From Lachnospiraceae bacterium (GTDB taxonomy: Bacteria > Bacillota > Clostridia > Lachnospirales > Lachnospiraceae): a stretch of DNA of 64,000 bases. The position numbers were made by a program, and so were the translations under genes. The notes beneath the pieces were generated by a model, which was not told the origin of the DNA, did no database searches, and saw only the letters and a list, made by a program, of their open reading frames with translations. Every line of letters starts with the position of its first letter. The stretch's first letter is position 1. The stretch lies in contig JAGKTY010000004.1 of NCBI GenBank assembly GCA_021153185.1, positions 71,031-135,030 on the forward strand, written 5' to 3'. Positions 41,800-50,767 of this stretch are shown here, one piece after another.

Positions 41800-41870
41800 A
41801 ATATTCATAAAACCATCCATCCATGCAAGCATGATGTCTGCTTTTATGAATATTTGCATGGCTCTGAATC
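41800..41870 (+). repeat. Dispersed hairpin repeat, copy at 41.8 kb
   Basis: AATATTCATAAAA (41800-41812) pairs perfectly with TTTTATGAATATT (41842-41854). Between and beyond them are CCATGCAAGCATGATG (41821-41836) and TTTGCATGGCTCTGAAT, the motifs shared with the 23 kb copy. CCATGCAA and TTGCATGG give a competing stem. The 300 bases between the secDF terminator and the amidase gene otherwise hold no gene. Confidence 0.7.
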
Positions 41871-41994
41871 GTTACAAAAATTTCATGATTTTCCTCTTGC
41901 AAATGTCGCTTCAATTTGTCAAAATATATATGTATGGTTTTTGGAAACCACAACACTTTGGGTTTACATAAAGTACGTATTAGGGATTAGAAAC

Positions 41995-42909
41995 GTGGAT
42001 AAAAAAAGCGAGTTAGAAAAGACAAAAAGAATACCACCGCTTCCGGTCGAGGAGGGAACGGAATCCTGGCAGGACGCCCTAGAGGCCCTAGAGCGTGATG
42101 AAGTGCTTACAATGCGTGAAATAGAACAGAGAGAAAAGCTGCGTGCGCAGAAAAAGGCAGCCAAAAAACGCAGACGGCGCAGAAGGATTATCACATTATG
42201 GTTCCTTGTAATCTCCGGCTGCATGATTGGGGCGATTTTGCTTTTTTGGGTGTTAAAAAAGACAGCGCCTGTTGTTGTAGATTACGCACAGGAAACAGCC
42301 AATGAATGGAAGGAAGAAATCACGGAGGCGCAATCGGAAACAGAGGAAGCGCAGGGAGAATTAAAAATATGGGATATGCCGGAAATTGACCGGCAGTTTA
42401 TTACACCAAACCGGTATTCCAGACCCGGAGAACCACTGCTTCATGTAGATAATGTCTTCGTGCATTATACAGCCAATCCGGGCACCAGTGCAGCACAGAC
42501 GCGCAGCTATTTCAATAATCAGGCTGTCACGCACGAACGGAGCGTCAGTGCGCATTTTGTGATTGGAATGGAGGGCGAAATCATACAGTGCATACCGCTT
42601 GATGAGATTGCGTATGCAGTTCAGAAACACAATTATAATTCCATATCGATTGAGTGCTGCTATGATTCGGAGGACGGAAGCTTTAGGCAGGAAACCTATG
42701 ATTCGCTCACCCGGCTTCTTGCCTGGCTTGTATGCAAATATGAACTGCCGATTGATGCGGTGCAGAGACATTCGGATACATGCTACAAAAAGTGTCCAAA
42801 GTACTATGCTGAGCACGACGATAAGTGGAATGCACTGAAGTTTGATGTGCTGGAGTATATCAAGGAGCATGGTTCAGCAAGTGTACCGGACTCTTATTTT
42901 GGAGAATAA
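41995..42909 (+). CDS. Membrane-anchored N-acetylmuramoyl-L-alanine amidase
   Basis: A 304-residue protein. The N-terminus is highly charged and cytoplasmic, with a basic run KKAAKKRRRRRR. One membrane helix (ITLWFLVISGCMIGAILLFWVL) follows, then a linker and an Amidase_2 / PGRP-like domain facing the wall. Zinc ligands are the histidine in FVHYTANPG, the histidine in QRHSD and the cysteine in KKCPKYY; this enzyme class cuts the bond between muramic acid and the peptide. I take GTG at 41995 with AGGGA upstream; a longer frame from 41773 runs through the hairpin repeat and is unlikely. Confidence 0.85.
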   Translation: MDKKSELEKTKRIPPLPVEEGTESWQDALEALERDEVLTMREIEQREKLRAQKKAAKKRRRRRRIITLWFLVISGCMIGAILLFWVLKKTAPVVVDYAQETANEWKEEITEAQSETEEAQGELKIWDMPEIDRQFITPNRYSRPGEPLLHVDNVFVHYTANPGTSAAQTRSYFNNQAVTHERSVSAHFVIGMEGEIIQCIPLDEIAYAVQKHNYNSISIECCYDSEDGSFRQETYDSLTRLLAWLVCKYELPIDAVQRHSDTCYKKCPKYYAEHDDKWNALKFDVLEYIKEHGSASVPDSYFGE

Positions 42910-42910
42910 T

Positions 42911-44650
42911 ATGGAAACCAAATGGTTTGTTGCCAACAAAAAGGCAGACTTTCAATCAATCGCAGAGCAATTTCATATCTCACCTGTCCTTGCGCGGATT
43001 ATCCGCAATCGCGATATCACACAAACGGAGCAGATTGCGTATTTTTTACAAGGTACACTTAGTGATTTGCATGATTGCAGCCTCCTTCCTGATGTGGAAA
43101 AGGGTTGCGCGGTCATACGGCAAAGCATTGAGCGTCATGACAAAATCCGCATTATCGGCGATTATGACGTTGATGGAATTTGTTCCACGCATATTTTAAA
43201 GGACGCAATCGTGCGCGCAGGCGGAGTTGTTTCGTGTGCGATTCCGCATCGGATGAAGGATGGGTATGGACTCAGCGATCAGCTTGTCATGGAGGCAAAA
43301 GATGCCGGCGTGCAGACCATTATTACTTGTGATAACGGAATAGCGGCTTCTGCGCAGATTGCACTTGCGAATGAACTCGGCATGCGCGTCGTTGTAACAG
43401 ACCATCATGAAGTGCCTTATGCAGAAAAAGACGGTGAAACAGTGGAAATTCTCCCGCCGGCAGAGGCTGTGGTCGATCCGAAATGCCGCAAAAGCGAATA
43501 CCCATATTCGGGCATTTGCGGGGCGTTCGTGGCATATAAGTTTGGTGAGATGCTATTGCGGGTAGCCGGCGGCGAGCGGGCGCGGCAAATACAGGACTAT
43601 TTGGATGATAATTTACCGTTTGCGGCAATTGCGACCATCTGTGATGTAATGGAGCTTCTCGATGAAAACCGCATTGTTGTCAAATATGGCCTTAAGGCTG
43701 TTTCGCAAACGCAAAATACCGGCCTTCGGGCGCTCCTATCGGTACTTGAACTGACGGAAACGAAGCTGGATCCGTACCATATCGGATTTATCATCGGTCC
43801 GTGTATCAATGCGACCGGACGCCTGGACAGTGCCAGGCGGGCACTTGAACTGTTTGGGACAGACGATGAAAGGGAGGCTGTGCTTCTTGCGACGCAGCTG
43901 AAACAGATGAATGAAGAACGCAAGGAAATGACACGAAAATTTACGGAAAAGGCGATTCAGATGATAGAATGTCGCCAGATTCCGCAGGTTATCGTGCTGT
44001 ATTTGCCGGATTGTCATGAGTCGCTTGCAGGAATCATTGCAGGAAACATCAGGGAGCGGTATGAGAGACCGGCGATTGTGCTCACAAAAGCGGAGGAGGG
44101 CGTGAAAGGTTCCGCACGCTCGATCGAAGCGTACAATATGTATGAGGAGCTTCATAAGGTGGAGGAGCTTTTTACAAAGTATGGAGGACATCCGATGGCG
44201 GCAGGTCTTTCGATGGCGTCAGAGAGTGATGTGCCGGTTTTGCGCGAGCGGCTTAACGCGAATGCGACGCTTAAGGAAAGCGATTTTATCCATAAGGTGC
44301 TCATCGATGTGCCAATGCCTATTTCGTATGTATCTCCGGCGATTATCGATGAAATAGAGAAGCTTGAGCCGTACGGAACGGGCAATCCCAAACCTGTTTT
44401 TGCACAAAAGAACGTCAGATTGTCAAACGGCCGTGTGCTAGGGAAAAACAGAAATGTTGCCTCCTTCCGCCTGACGGATGGAGAAGGACATTTTTTTGAT
44501 GCGATTTATTTTGGCGAGGCGGATGAGATGGTCGCGCAAATCGAGGCGCATCAAGGCATATGTGATATTGTGTACTATCCGAGCTTCCATGAATATCGGG
44601 GGAATAAAACAATTCAGATTGTGATAAAATATTATGGTTTTCGTAGTTAA
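42911..44650 (+). CDS. recJ: Single-stranded-DNA-specific exonuclease RecJ
   Basis: A 579-residue DHH-family 5'-3' exonuclease used in recombination and mismatch repair. Motifs in order: GDYDVDGICSTHIL, CDNGIA, VTDHHEVP, GRLDSARRALELF, then the DHHA1 region with SLAGIIAGNIRERYERPAIVL and GGHPMAAGLSMA, and a C-terminal OB-like domain. The ATG at 42911 follows GGAG; it starts one base after the amidase stop. Its end overlaps the kinase gene by 17 bases. Confidence 0.95.
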   Translation: METKWFVANKKADFQSIAEQFHISPVLARIIRNRDITQTEQIAYFLQGTLSDLHDCSLLPDVEKGCAVIRQSIERHDKIRIIGDYDVDGICSTHILKDAIVRAGGVVSCAIPHRMKDGYGLSDQLVMEAKDAGVQTIITCDNGIAASAQIALANELGMRVVVTDHHEVPYAEKDGETVEILPPAEAVVDPKCRKSEYPYSGICGAFVAYKFGEMLLRVAGGERARQIQDYLDDNLPFAAIATICDVMELLDENRIVVKYGLKAVSQTQNTGLRALLSVLELTETKLDPYHIGFIIGPCINATGRLDSARRALELFGTDDEREAVLLATQLKQMNEERKEMTRKFTEKAIQMIECRQIPQVIVLYLPDCHESLAGIIAGNIRERYERPAIVLTKAEEGVKGSARSIEAYNMYEELHKVEELFTKYGGHPMAAGLSMASESDVPVLRERLNANATLKESDFIHKVLIDVPMPISYVSPAIIDEIEKLEPYGTGNPKPVFAQKNVRLSNGRVLGKNRNVASFRLTDGEGHFFDAIYFGEADEMVAQIEAHQGICDIVYYPSFHEYRGNKTIQIVIKYYGFRS

Positions 44651-45563
44651 TTTGAATCCGGCTGTCGATCGCATTTGTAAACTGGACGAATTAAGGCCGG
44701 GCGAAGTGAATAGACTGACGTATGCAAGAAATATTGCAGGCGGAAAAGGTGTCAATGTTGCAAGTGTCCTTGCAAAAAATGGTACCGAAGTTGCAATTTC
44801 GGGGTTCCTCGGTGGGCATAATGGGCGCTTTATTGCAGAAGCTGTCCGAAACCGGGGCATTTACGATGCGTTTGTTATGACACAGGCCAATACAAGGTGT
44901 AATACCAATATTATTGCGCAGGATAATACAGTGACGGAAGTGCTGGAGGCCGGTGAACCGGTTTCGGAGGCGGAGCTTGCAGCGTTTATGGAGGTTTATG
45001 AAAAGCAGACAGAGCGGGCCAAGGTTGTTGTTTTATCAGGCAGCCTGCCAAAAGGGGTTCCGGCTGACATCTATCAGAGACTGATTACGATTGCAAAGAA
45101 AAAGCAATGCATCACGATTCTTGACAGCGCGGGAGAGGCATTAAAGCGTGGAATCCTTGGAAAGCCGGATTATATCAAGCCCAATCTTGCTGAGCTTTGT
45201 GAACTGGTTGGATTGGCAGAAAAGACTGAAGAAGCCGTGTATGAGGCCTGCATGCAGCTTCAGGCGCAAGGTGTTTCCAATGTGATTGTATCCATGTCAG
45301 AAGCGGGGCTGCGCGCTTTGACAAAGCGGGCGTATTTCCTTGCCGGCGTGCCAAAGATTACAGTAAAAAATACCGTGGCGTGCGGTGATTGTGTCGTTGC
45401 GGCGATGGCAATGGGCTGCGAGTATGGATGGAATGAGGAAGAATGCTTGCGAAAGGCTGCAGCGATGTCTGCGGCCAATGCAACGACAGAAGAAAACGGC
45501 GATATGCCGCAGGAGGTTATAGATAAGCTGCTTGGGGAGATTAAACTGGAAATCAGAAAGTAG
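44634..45563 (+). CDS. PfkB-family hexose-phosphate kinase (1-phosphofructokinase type)
   Basis: A 309-residue sugar kinase. VNLNPAVDRIC at the start, NIAGGKGVNVASVLAKNG, SGSLPKGVP and the catalytic region TVACGDCVVAAMAMG mark the FruK/LacC branch that phosphorylates phosphorylated hexoses. The usual GAGD reads ACGD, with the catalytic aspartate kept. No fructose or tagatose transport gene is near, so the substrate is open. It overlaps recJ by 17 bases and is followed by murE after eight bases. Confidence 0.87.
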   Translation: MVFVVNLNPAVDRICKLDELRPGEVNRLTYARNIAGGKGVNVASVLAKNGTEVAISGFLGGHNGRFIAEAVRNRGIYDAFVMTQANTRCNTNIIAQDNTVTEVLEAGEPVSEAELAAFMEVYEKQTERAKVVVLSGSLPKGVPADIYQRLITIAKKKQCITILDSAGEALKRGILGKPDYIKPNLAELCELVGLAEKTEEAVYEACMQLQAQGVSNVIVSMSEAGLRALTKRAYFLAGVPKITVKNTVACGDCVVAAMAMGCEYGWNEEECLRKAAAMSAANATTEENGDMPQEVIDKLLGEIKLEIRK

Positions 45564-45571
45564 GTGTAGAT

Positions 45572-47032
45572 ATGAAAGTAGCAGAGCTTTGTAGCAAATT
45601 TCCTTATGAAGTCGTAAACGGGAGTGATCAGACAGAGGTCACAGAGGTTGTTTATGACTCAAGAAAGGTGACGGAAGGCTGTCTTTTTATCTGTATTACG
45701 GGTGCAAAGGCAGATGGTCATGATTTTGTGGAAGAAGTCATTGCAAAAGGTGCAAAAACGATCGTTATTGAGAGAGATTGTTTCATCACGAATAAAGAAA
45801 CAACTGTTATTAAAGTTGAAAATACGCGCTATGCAATGGCATTCATCTCAGCAGCGTATTTCGGGCATCCGGCCGATACGCTCAAGGTGATCGGAATTAC
45901 GGGAACCAAAGGCAAAACGACAACTACATACCTTGTGAAGAATATTTTGGAGCAGGCAGGGCACAAAGTCGGGCTTGTCGGTACCATTGAGGCGATCATC
46001 GGCGAAACCCACATCCCGGCCAAGAATACAACGCCGGAGTCTTATGTGCTTCAGCAGTATTTTCGGCAGATGGTCGATGCGGGCTGTGATATTTGTGTGA
46101 TGGAGGTTTCCTCGCAGGGACTCATGCTTCATCGAAGCCAGGGCTTTACGTTCGAGGTCGGCATTTTCACCAATCTGTCAGAGGACCACATCGGACCGGA
46201 TGAACATAAGGATTTTGAGGAGTACTTGCACTGTAAGAGCCTTCTCTTCAGGCAGTGTAAGCATGGCATCGTCAATATGGACGATGCACACTATGAACGT
46301 ATCCTTTTAGGGCATACATGCGATGTGCGGACGATCGGCTTTGATGGGAGCGCAGATTATCAGGCAAATCAAGTGCAGCTGATTACAGGAAAAGGCTATC
46401 TGGGCGTTGCGTTTGACGTAACCGGCAGGAAAAATCTTTCGGTAGAATTCCATTCGCCGGGACGCTTTAGTGTATACAATGCGCTTTCTGCCATTGCAAT
46501 CTGCGATTATTTTGGCGTGTCGGATGAACAGATTGTTACGGCGCTTAAATCTGCGAGCGTCAAAGGACGAATAGAACTGGTTAAGGTGAGCGATGAATTT
46601 ACGTTAATGATTGACTATGCGCACAATGCAATGGCACTTGAAAGTCTGCTTGAGACATTAAAAGAATACGATCCAAAGCGTCTTGTCTGTCTGTTTGGTT
46701 GTGGCGGCAACCGTTCAAAGCTTCGCAGATATGAGATGGGTGAGGTGAGCGGAAGACTTGCGGATTTCACCATCATTACAAGCGACAATCCGCGGTTTGA
46801 AAAACCGGAGGATATTATTGCAGACATTAAGACCGGAATTGCAAAGACGGATGGTAAATATATTGAGATTGTCGATCGCAGGGAAGCCATTTCGTATGCA
46901 ATCAGGCACGGTCAGCCCGGCGATATTATTGTGCTTGCCGGAAAAGGACATGAAGATTATCAGGAAATAGAAGGGAAAAAGTACCCGATGGATGAGAGAG
47001 ATATCATTGCGGATATTTTAAAGACGATGTAA
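45572..47032 (+). CDS. murE: UDP-MurNAc-tripeptide synthetase MurE (diaminopimelate type)
   Basis: A 486-residue Mur ligase that adds the third amino acid to the cell-wall precursor in the cytoplasm. The N-terminal VVYDSRKVTEGCLFICI binds the UMAG substrate, the ATP motif is GITGTKGKTTTTYL, and MEVSSQGLMLHR follows. The DNPR motif (TSDNPRFEKPEDI) is the signature of enzymes adding meso-diaminopimelate, which fits a clostridial wall. It sits apart from a main mur-division cluster. Confidence 0.95.
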   Translation: MKVAELCSKFPYEVVNGSDQTEVTEVVYDSRKVTEGCLFICITGAKADGHDFVEEVIAKGAKTIVIERDCFITNKETTVIKVENTRYAMAFISAAYFGHPADTLKVIGITGTKGKTTTTYLVKNILEQAGHKVGLVGTIEAIIGETHIPAKNTTPESYVLQQYFRQMVDAGCDICVMEVSSQGLMLHRSQGFTFEVGIFTNLSEDHIGPDEHKDFEEYLHCKSLLFRQCKHGIVNMDDAHYERILLGHTCDVRTIGFDGSADYQANQVQLITGKGYLGVAFDVTGRKNLSVEFHSPGRFSVYNALSAIAICDYFGVSDEQIVTALKSASVKGRIELVKVSDEFTLMIDYAHNAMALESLLETLKEYDPKRLVCLFGCGGNRSKLRRYEMGEVSGRLADFTIITSDNPRFEKPEDIIADIKTGIAKTDGKYIEIVDRREAISYAIRHGQPGDIIVLAGKGHEDYQEIEGKKYPMDERDIIADILKTM

Positions 47033-47098
47033 AATACCGTACAATATCACAAGGTGATATCTTTTTCGCCCCTATGGCCTTCTAAGAAGAGGTTTTCT

Positions 47099-49330
47099 AT
47101 GAAATATGCAGGAATCTGCGTTGATATTAGCCATGAAAAGGTAGATAAATTATTTACATATCGGATTCCGGAACAGTTGGAAGCTGCCGTTGAGGTCGGA
47201 ACGGTCGTGGTCATTCCGTTTGGAAGAGGAAGCCATGAGCGGGAGGGCTATGTGCTTGAACTGATGGATGAAACCGACTGCCCTGATGATAAGCTCAAGA
47301 CAATCCTCAGGCTCAGCGAAAAGGCGGTATTTGTCGAGCAAAGACAAATCAAGCTCGCCGCGTGGATGAAGCAGCATTACGGCTGCAGTATGGCGGCATG
47401 CCTTAAGACGGCGCTCCCTGTCAAACGGAAGGTAGAGGGCGTTACTGTAAGAGAAATTTCGCTGCTTGCGGAAAAAGAAGAGGCAATGGATTATCTTGCA
47501 CTTTGTCAGAAAAAGCATCATGTAGCAAAAGTGCGTTTGCTAGAGCAGCTCCTTGACAAAGAAAGCCTGGAATACAGTATTGTGACAAAGTCCCTTGGAA
47601 TTTCCGCGCAGACAATCCGCGCGCTGACTGAGCAGGGGATAATACGCGTTAATGCATTTGAGACATATCGTACCCCGATCCGTGTCCGGCATTTGCAAGA
47701 GCCAAAGGAATTAACGCAGGAGCAGGCCAAAGCGTTTGATACATTTCAGGCAGATTATAATGCCGGAAAACGCGGTACGTATTTGCTTTACGGTGTGACG
47801 GGAAGCGGCAAGACGGAAGTCTATATGCGGATGATTGCACATGTCCTTTCACAGGGCAAGCAGGTAATCGTGCTCATTCCTGAGATTGCACTGACCTACC
47901 AGACGATGACGCGGTTTTATGACCGGTTTGGGGATCAGGTCTCACTCATTCATTCCAAGCTTTCCGAAGGCGAGCGTTATGACCAGTTTGAACGTGCCAG
48001 AAAAGGCCTTGTCAATGTGATGATCGGACCGCGCTCAGCGCTGTTTACACCGTTTGAACAGCTTGGACTGATTGTCATTGATGAGGAGCATGAAGGCACT
48101 TACAAAAGCGATACGAACCCCAAATTCCATGCGAGGGAAACGGCGATCGCGCTTTCGGAGCAGACAAATGCAAGTGTCGTACTCGGTTCTGCCACGCCGT
48201 CGCTTGAGGCGTACAAAGAGGCACTTGAGGGTAGGTATACGCTGCTTACGTTAAGCAGGCGTGTGATGCGTGCAAGGCTTCCTGAAACACATATCGTGGA
48301 TATGCGTGATGAAATGAAAAACGGAAACAGACTACCGTTTTCGGAGGCACTTTTATCGGCGATGCGCGGCAGGCTGCAAAAAGGAGAGCAGACGATGCTC
48401 TTTGTCAACCGAAGGGGCTATGAAGGATTTGTTTCGTGCAGAAGTTGCGGAACTGTGGTAAAATGTCCGCATTGCGATGTGGCGCTGACAGAGCATCAGG
48501 GCGGCAGGCTTGTCTGTCATTATTGCGGGTTTGAACGTCCAAAGTTGACAAGCTGCCCGGTGTGCGGCTCGGGCCAGGTGCGCGGCATGCGCGCGGGAAC
48601 ACAAAAAATTGAGCAGGAGTTATCTGCATGTCTGCCGGATGCACGGATTCTCCGAATGGATGCGGATACGACAAAGAAAAAAGGCGAGCACGAAAAAATA
48701 CTGCAGAGCTTTGCAAATGGGGAAGCAGACATTTTGCTCGGCACGCAGATGATTGTGAAAGGACATGATTTTCCGTCTGTCACCTTGGTTGGCGTGCTGA
48801 TGGCAGATTTATCGCTTGCGGGAAGCGATTTTCGGGGGCCGGAGAGAACCTTCCAAATCGTGACGCAGGCGGCAGGACGCGCGGGGCGCGGAGAAAAACC
48901 GGGTGATGTTTATATTCAGACGTATCAGCCGGAGCATTACGCGATCGTGGCGGCCGCTTCGCAGGATTACGAAGCGTTTTATGCCGAAGAAATCGAGATG
49001 CGTGCCGTGGTAGGTTATCCGCCGTGCGGACATATGCTTGCAGTGCTGCTTACGAGCAAAACAGCCGAGCAGGCAAGCAAGGTTGCGACTGCCTTAGCGA
49101 CGCGCATACGCACGTGGGGCGAAGGAAAAAAACTCATTGTACTTGGACCGGCGCAGGCGGGGATATCTAAGATCAATGATGTATATAGATTTGTTTTTTA
49201 CATAAAATCAAAAGATAGACAGCTCCTGGAGATTGCAAAGGATCGCATGGAACTGTTTATGAAGATCAATGAGATAAAGGTTCGCGGCACATCAATTGCG
49301 TTTGATTTTGATCCGATGAACACATATTAG
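47099..49330 (+). CDS. priA: Primosomal replication restart helicase PriA
   Basis: A 743-residue helicase that reloads the replisome at stalled forks. It has an N-terminal DNA-binding domain (MKYAGICVDISHEKVDKLFTY...) and helicase motifs GVTGSGKTEVY, IDEEHEGTYK, GSATPSLEAY and QAAGRAGRG. Two zinc sites lie in CRSCGTVVKCPHC and CHYCGFERP...CPVCGSG. The ATG at 47099 has AAGAGG upstream and starts the conserved fold; the in-frame upstream ATG lies before that site. It leads into def-fmt-rsmB-rlmN. Confidence 0.96.
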   Translation: MKYAGICVDISHEKVDKLFTYRIPEQLEAAVEVGTVVVIPFGRGSHEREGYVLELMDETDCPDDKLKTILRLSEKAVFVEQRQIKLAAWMKQHYGCSMAACLKTALPVKRKVEGVTVREISLLAEKEEAMDYLALCQKKHHVAKVRLLEQLLDKESLEYSIVTKSLGISAQTIRALTEQGIIRVNAFETYRTPIRVRHLQEPKELTQEQAKAFDTFQADYNAGKRGTYLLYGVTGSGKTEVYMRMIAHVLSQGKQVIVLIPEIALTYQTMTRFYDRFGDQVSLIHSKLSEGERYDQFERARKGLVNVMIGPRSALFTPFEQLGLIVIDEEHEGTYKSDTNPKFHARETAIALSEQTNASVVLGSATPSLEAYKEALEGRYTLLTLSRRVMRARLPETHIVDMRDEMKNGNRLPFSEALLSAMRGRLQKGEQTMLFVNRRGYEGFVSCRSCGTVVKCPHCDVALTEHQGGRLVCHYCGFERPKLTSCPVCGSGQVRGMRAGTQKIEQELSACLPDARILRMDADTTKKKGEHEKILQSFANGEADILLGTQMIVKGHDFPSVTLVGVLMADLSLAGSDFRGPERTFQIVTQAAGRAGRGEKPGDVYIQTYQPEHYAIVAAASQDYEAFYAEEIEMRAVVGYPPCGHMLAVLLTSKTAEQASKVATALATRIRTWGEGKKLIVLGPAQAGISKINDVYRFVFYIKSKDRQLLEIAKDRMELFMKINEIKVRGTSIAFDFDPMNTY

Positions 49331-49339
49331 GAGGAAGTT

Positions 49340-49816
49340 ATGGCTATCAGAGAAGTAAGACAAATGGGAGATCCGGTTCTTTCAAAGGTTTGTAAAGAAG
49401 TGAAGGAGATGAACGAGCGTACACAGATTTTGATTGAAGATATGTTCGACACGATGTACGAGGCCAATGGCGTGGGACTTGCAGCACCGCAGGTAGGAAT
49501 TTTAAAGCGCATTTGTGTCATTGACTGTGGCGACGATCCGATTTGTCTGATCAATCCGGTTGTGCTTGAGACGAGCGGAGAACAGACCGGGCAGGAAGGA
49601 TGTCTTTCTGTTGCGGGCAAAGCCGGTGTTGTGACAAGACCAAACTACGCGAAGGTCAAAGCGCTCAATGAAGATATGCAGGAGGTTATCGTTGAGGGCG
49701 AGGAGCTTCTGGCGCGTGCACTTCTGCATGAGATTGACCATTTGGATGGCCACTTATATGTGGAAAAGGTCGAAGGAGACCTTTTTGAAGTAACGTATGA
49801 AGAGGATGAGGAATAA
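49340..49816 (+). CDS. def: Peptide deformylase
   Basis: A 158-residue metalloenzyme that removes the formyl group from new proteins. All three motifs are present: GVGLAAPQVG, EGCLSV with the metal cysteine, and LLHEIDHLDGHLY with HExxH. AGGAGG precedes the ATG. It pairs functionally with the fmt gene, three bases downstream. Confidence 0.97.
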   Translation: MAIREVRQMGDPVLSKVCKEVKEMNERTQILIEDMFDTMYEANGVGLAAPQVGILKRICVIDCGDDPICLINPVVLETSGEQTGQEGCLSVAGKAGVVTRPNYAKVKALNEDMQEVIVEGEELLARALLHEIDHLDGHLYVEKVEGDLFEVTYEEDEE

Positions 49817-49819
49817 AAC

Positions 49820-50767
49820 ATGAAAATTGTTTACATGGGAACACCTGACTTTGCGGTTTGGCCGCTTGAGGCACTCATTGAAGCAGGACATGAAATCGTG
49901 CTTGTGGTAACACAGCCGGATAAACAAAAAGGACGCGGAAAACAGGTTATGATGACGCCGGTGAAGGAATGTGCGCTAAAGCATGACATCCCTGTTTTTC
50001 AGCCGGTCAAAATCAAAGAAAGCGAAGCAGTGGAAACGCTTAAGGGCTATGAGGCAGATGTGTTTGTCGTGGCGGCCTTTGGACAGATTTTATCACAGGA
50101 AATTCTGGACATGCCGAGACTTGGCTGCTTTAACATCCATGCATCGCTCCTTCCGAAATACCGCGGCGCAGCGCCGATTCAATGGGCGATTATCGATGGC
50201 GAAAAAGAGACGGGCGTCACGATTATGCGCATGGATATCGGGCTCGATACAGGAGATATGGTTTCCAAAAGCGTTGTGGAGATTACGGATGAGGAGACAG
50301 GGGAAAGCCTGCACGACAAGCTTGCAGCGTGTGGTGCTAAGCTAATCGTTGAGACGATGCCGTCGATTGAAGATGGCTCTTATGTGGCACAAAAACAGGA
50401 TGATGGTGCGTCTTGTTATGCCAAAATGCTGACCAAATCGCTCGGAAAAATTGATTTTTCAAAGGATGCAGTCGCCATTGAACGGCTCATCCGGGGATTA
50501 AATTCCTGGCCGAGTGCCTACACGACGCTTCACGGAAAAACATGCAAGGTGTGGAAGGCAGAAGTCGTTATGCACGATTCGGGCAAGGCGCCGGGCACTG
50601 TGACAGAGGTGGCAAAGGACTATATTACGGTGCAGACAGGAAAGGGGCAGTTGAAACTTTTGCAGCTGCAGTTAGAAGGGAAAAAACGTGTCAGCGTGCG
50701 GGATTTTTTGTTGGGGCACAGCGTGACGGTCGGAGAAACGTTTGGTGAAGAGGGATGGCATGAGTGA
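49820..50767 (+). CDS. fmt: Methionyl-tRNA formyltransferase
   Basis: A 315-residue enzyme that formylates initiator Met-tRNA. It starts MKIVYMGTPDFAVWPLEAL and has the catalytic NIHASLLPKYRGAAPIQWAI and DTGDM motifs, then a C-terminal OB domain (LLQLQLEGKKRVSVRDFLLG). Length is normal. The stop overlaps rsmB by eight bases. Confidence 0.97.
   Translation: MKIVYMGTPDFAVWPLEALIEAGHEIVLVVTQPDKQKGRGKQVMMTPVKECALKHDIPVFQPVKIKESEAVETLKGYEADVFVVAAFGQILSQEILDMPRLGCFNIHASLLPKYRGAAPIQWAIIDGEKETGVTIMRMDIGLDTGDMVSKSVVEITDEETGESLHDKLAACGAKLIVETMPSIEDGSYVAQKQDDGASCYAKMLTKSLGKIDFSKDAVAIERLIRGLNSWPSAYTTLHGKTCKVWKAEVVMHDSGKAPGTVTEVAKDYITVQTGKGQLKLLQLQLEGKKRVSVRDFLLGHSVTVGETFGEEGWHE

Noticed and set aside
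41773..41994. Longer N-terminus for the amidase
   Set aside because: The extension runs through the hairpin repeat, has no family similarity and no good ribosome site; GTG at 41995 fits better.
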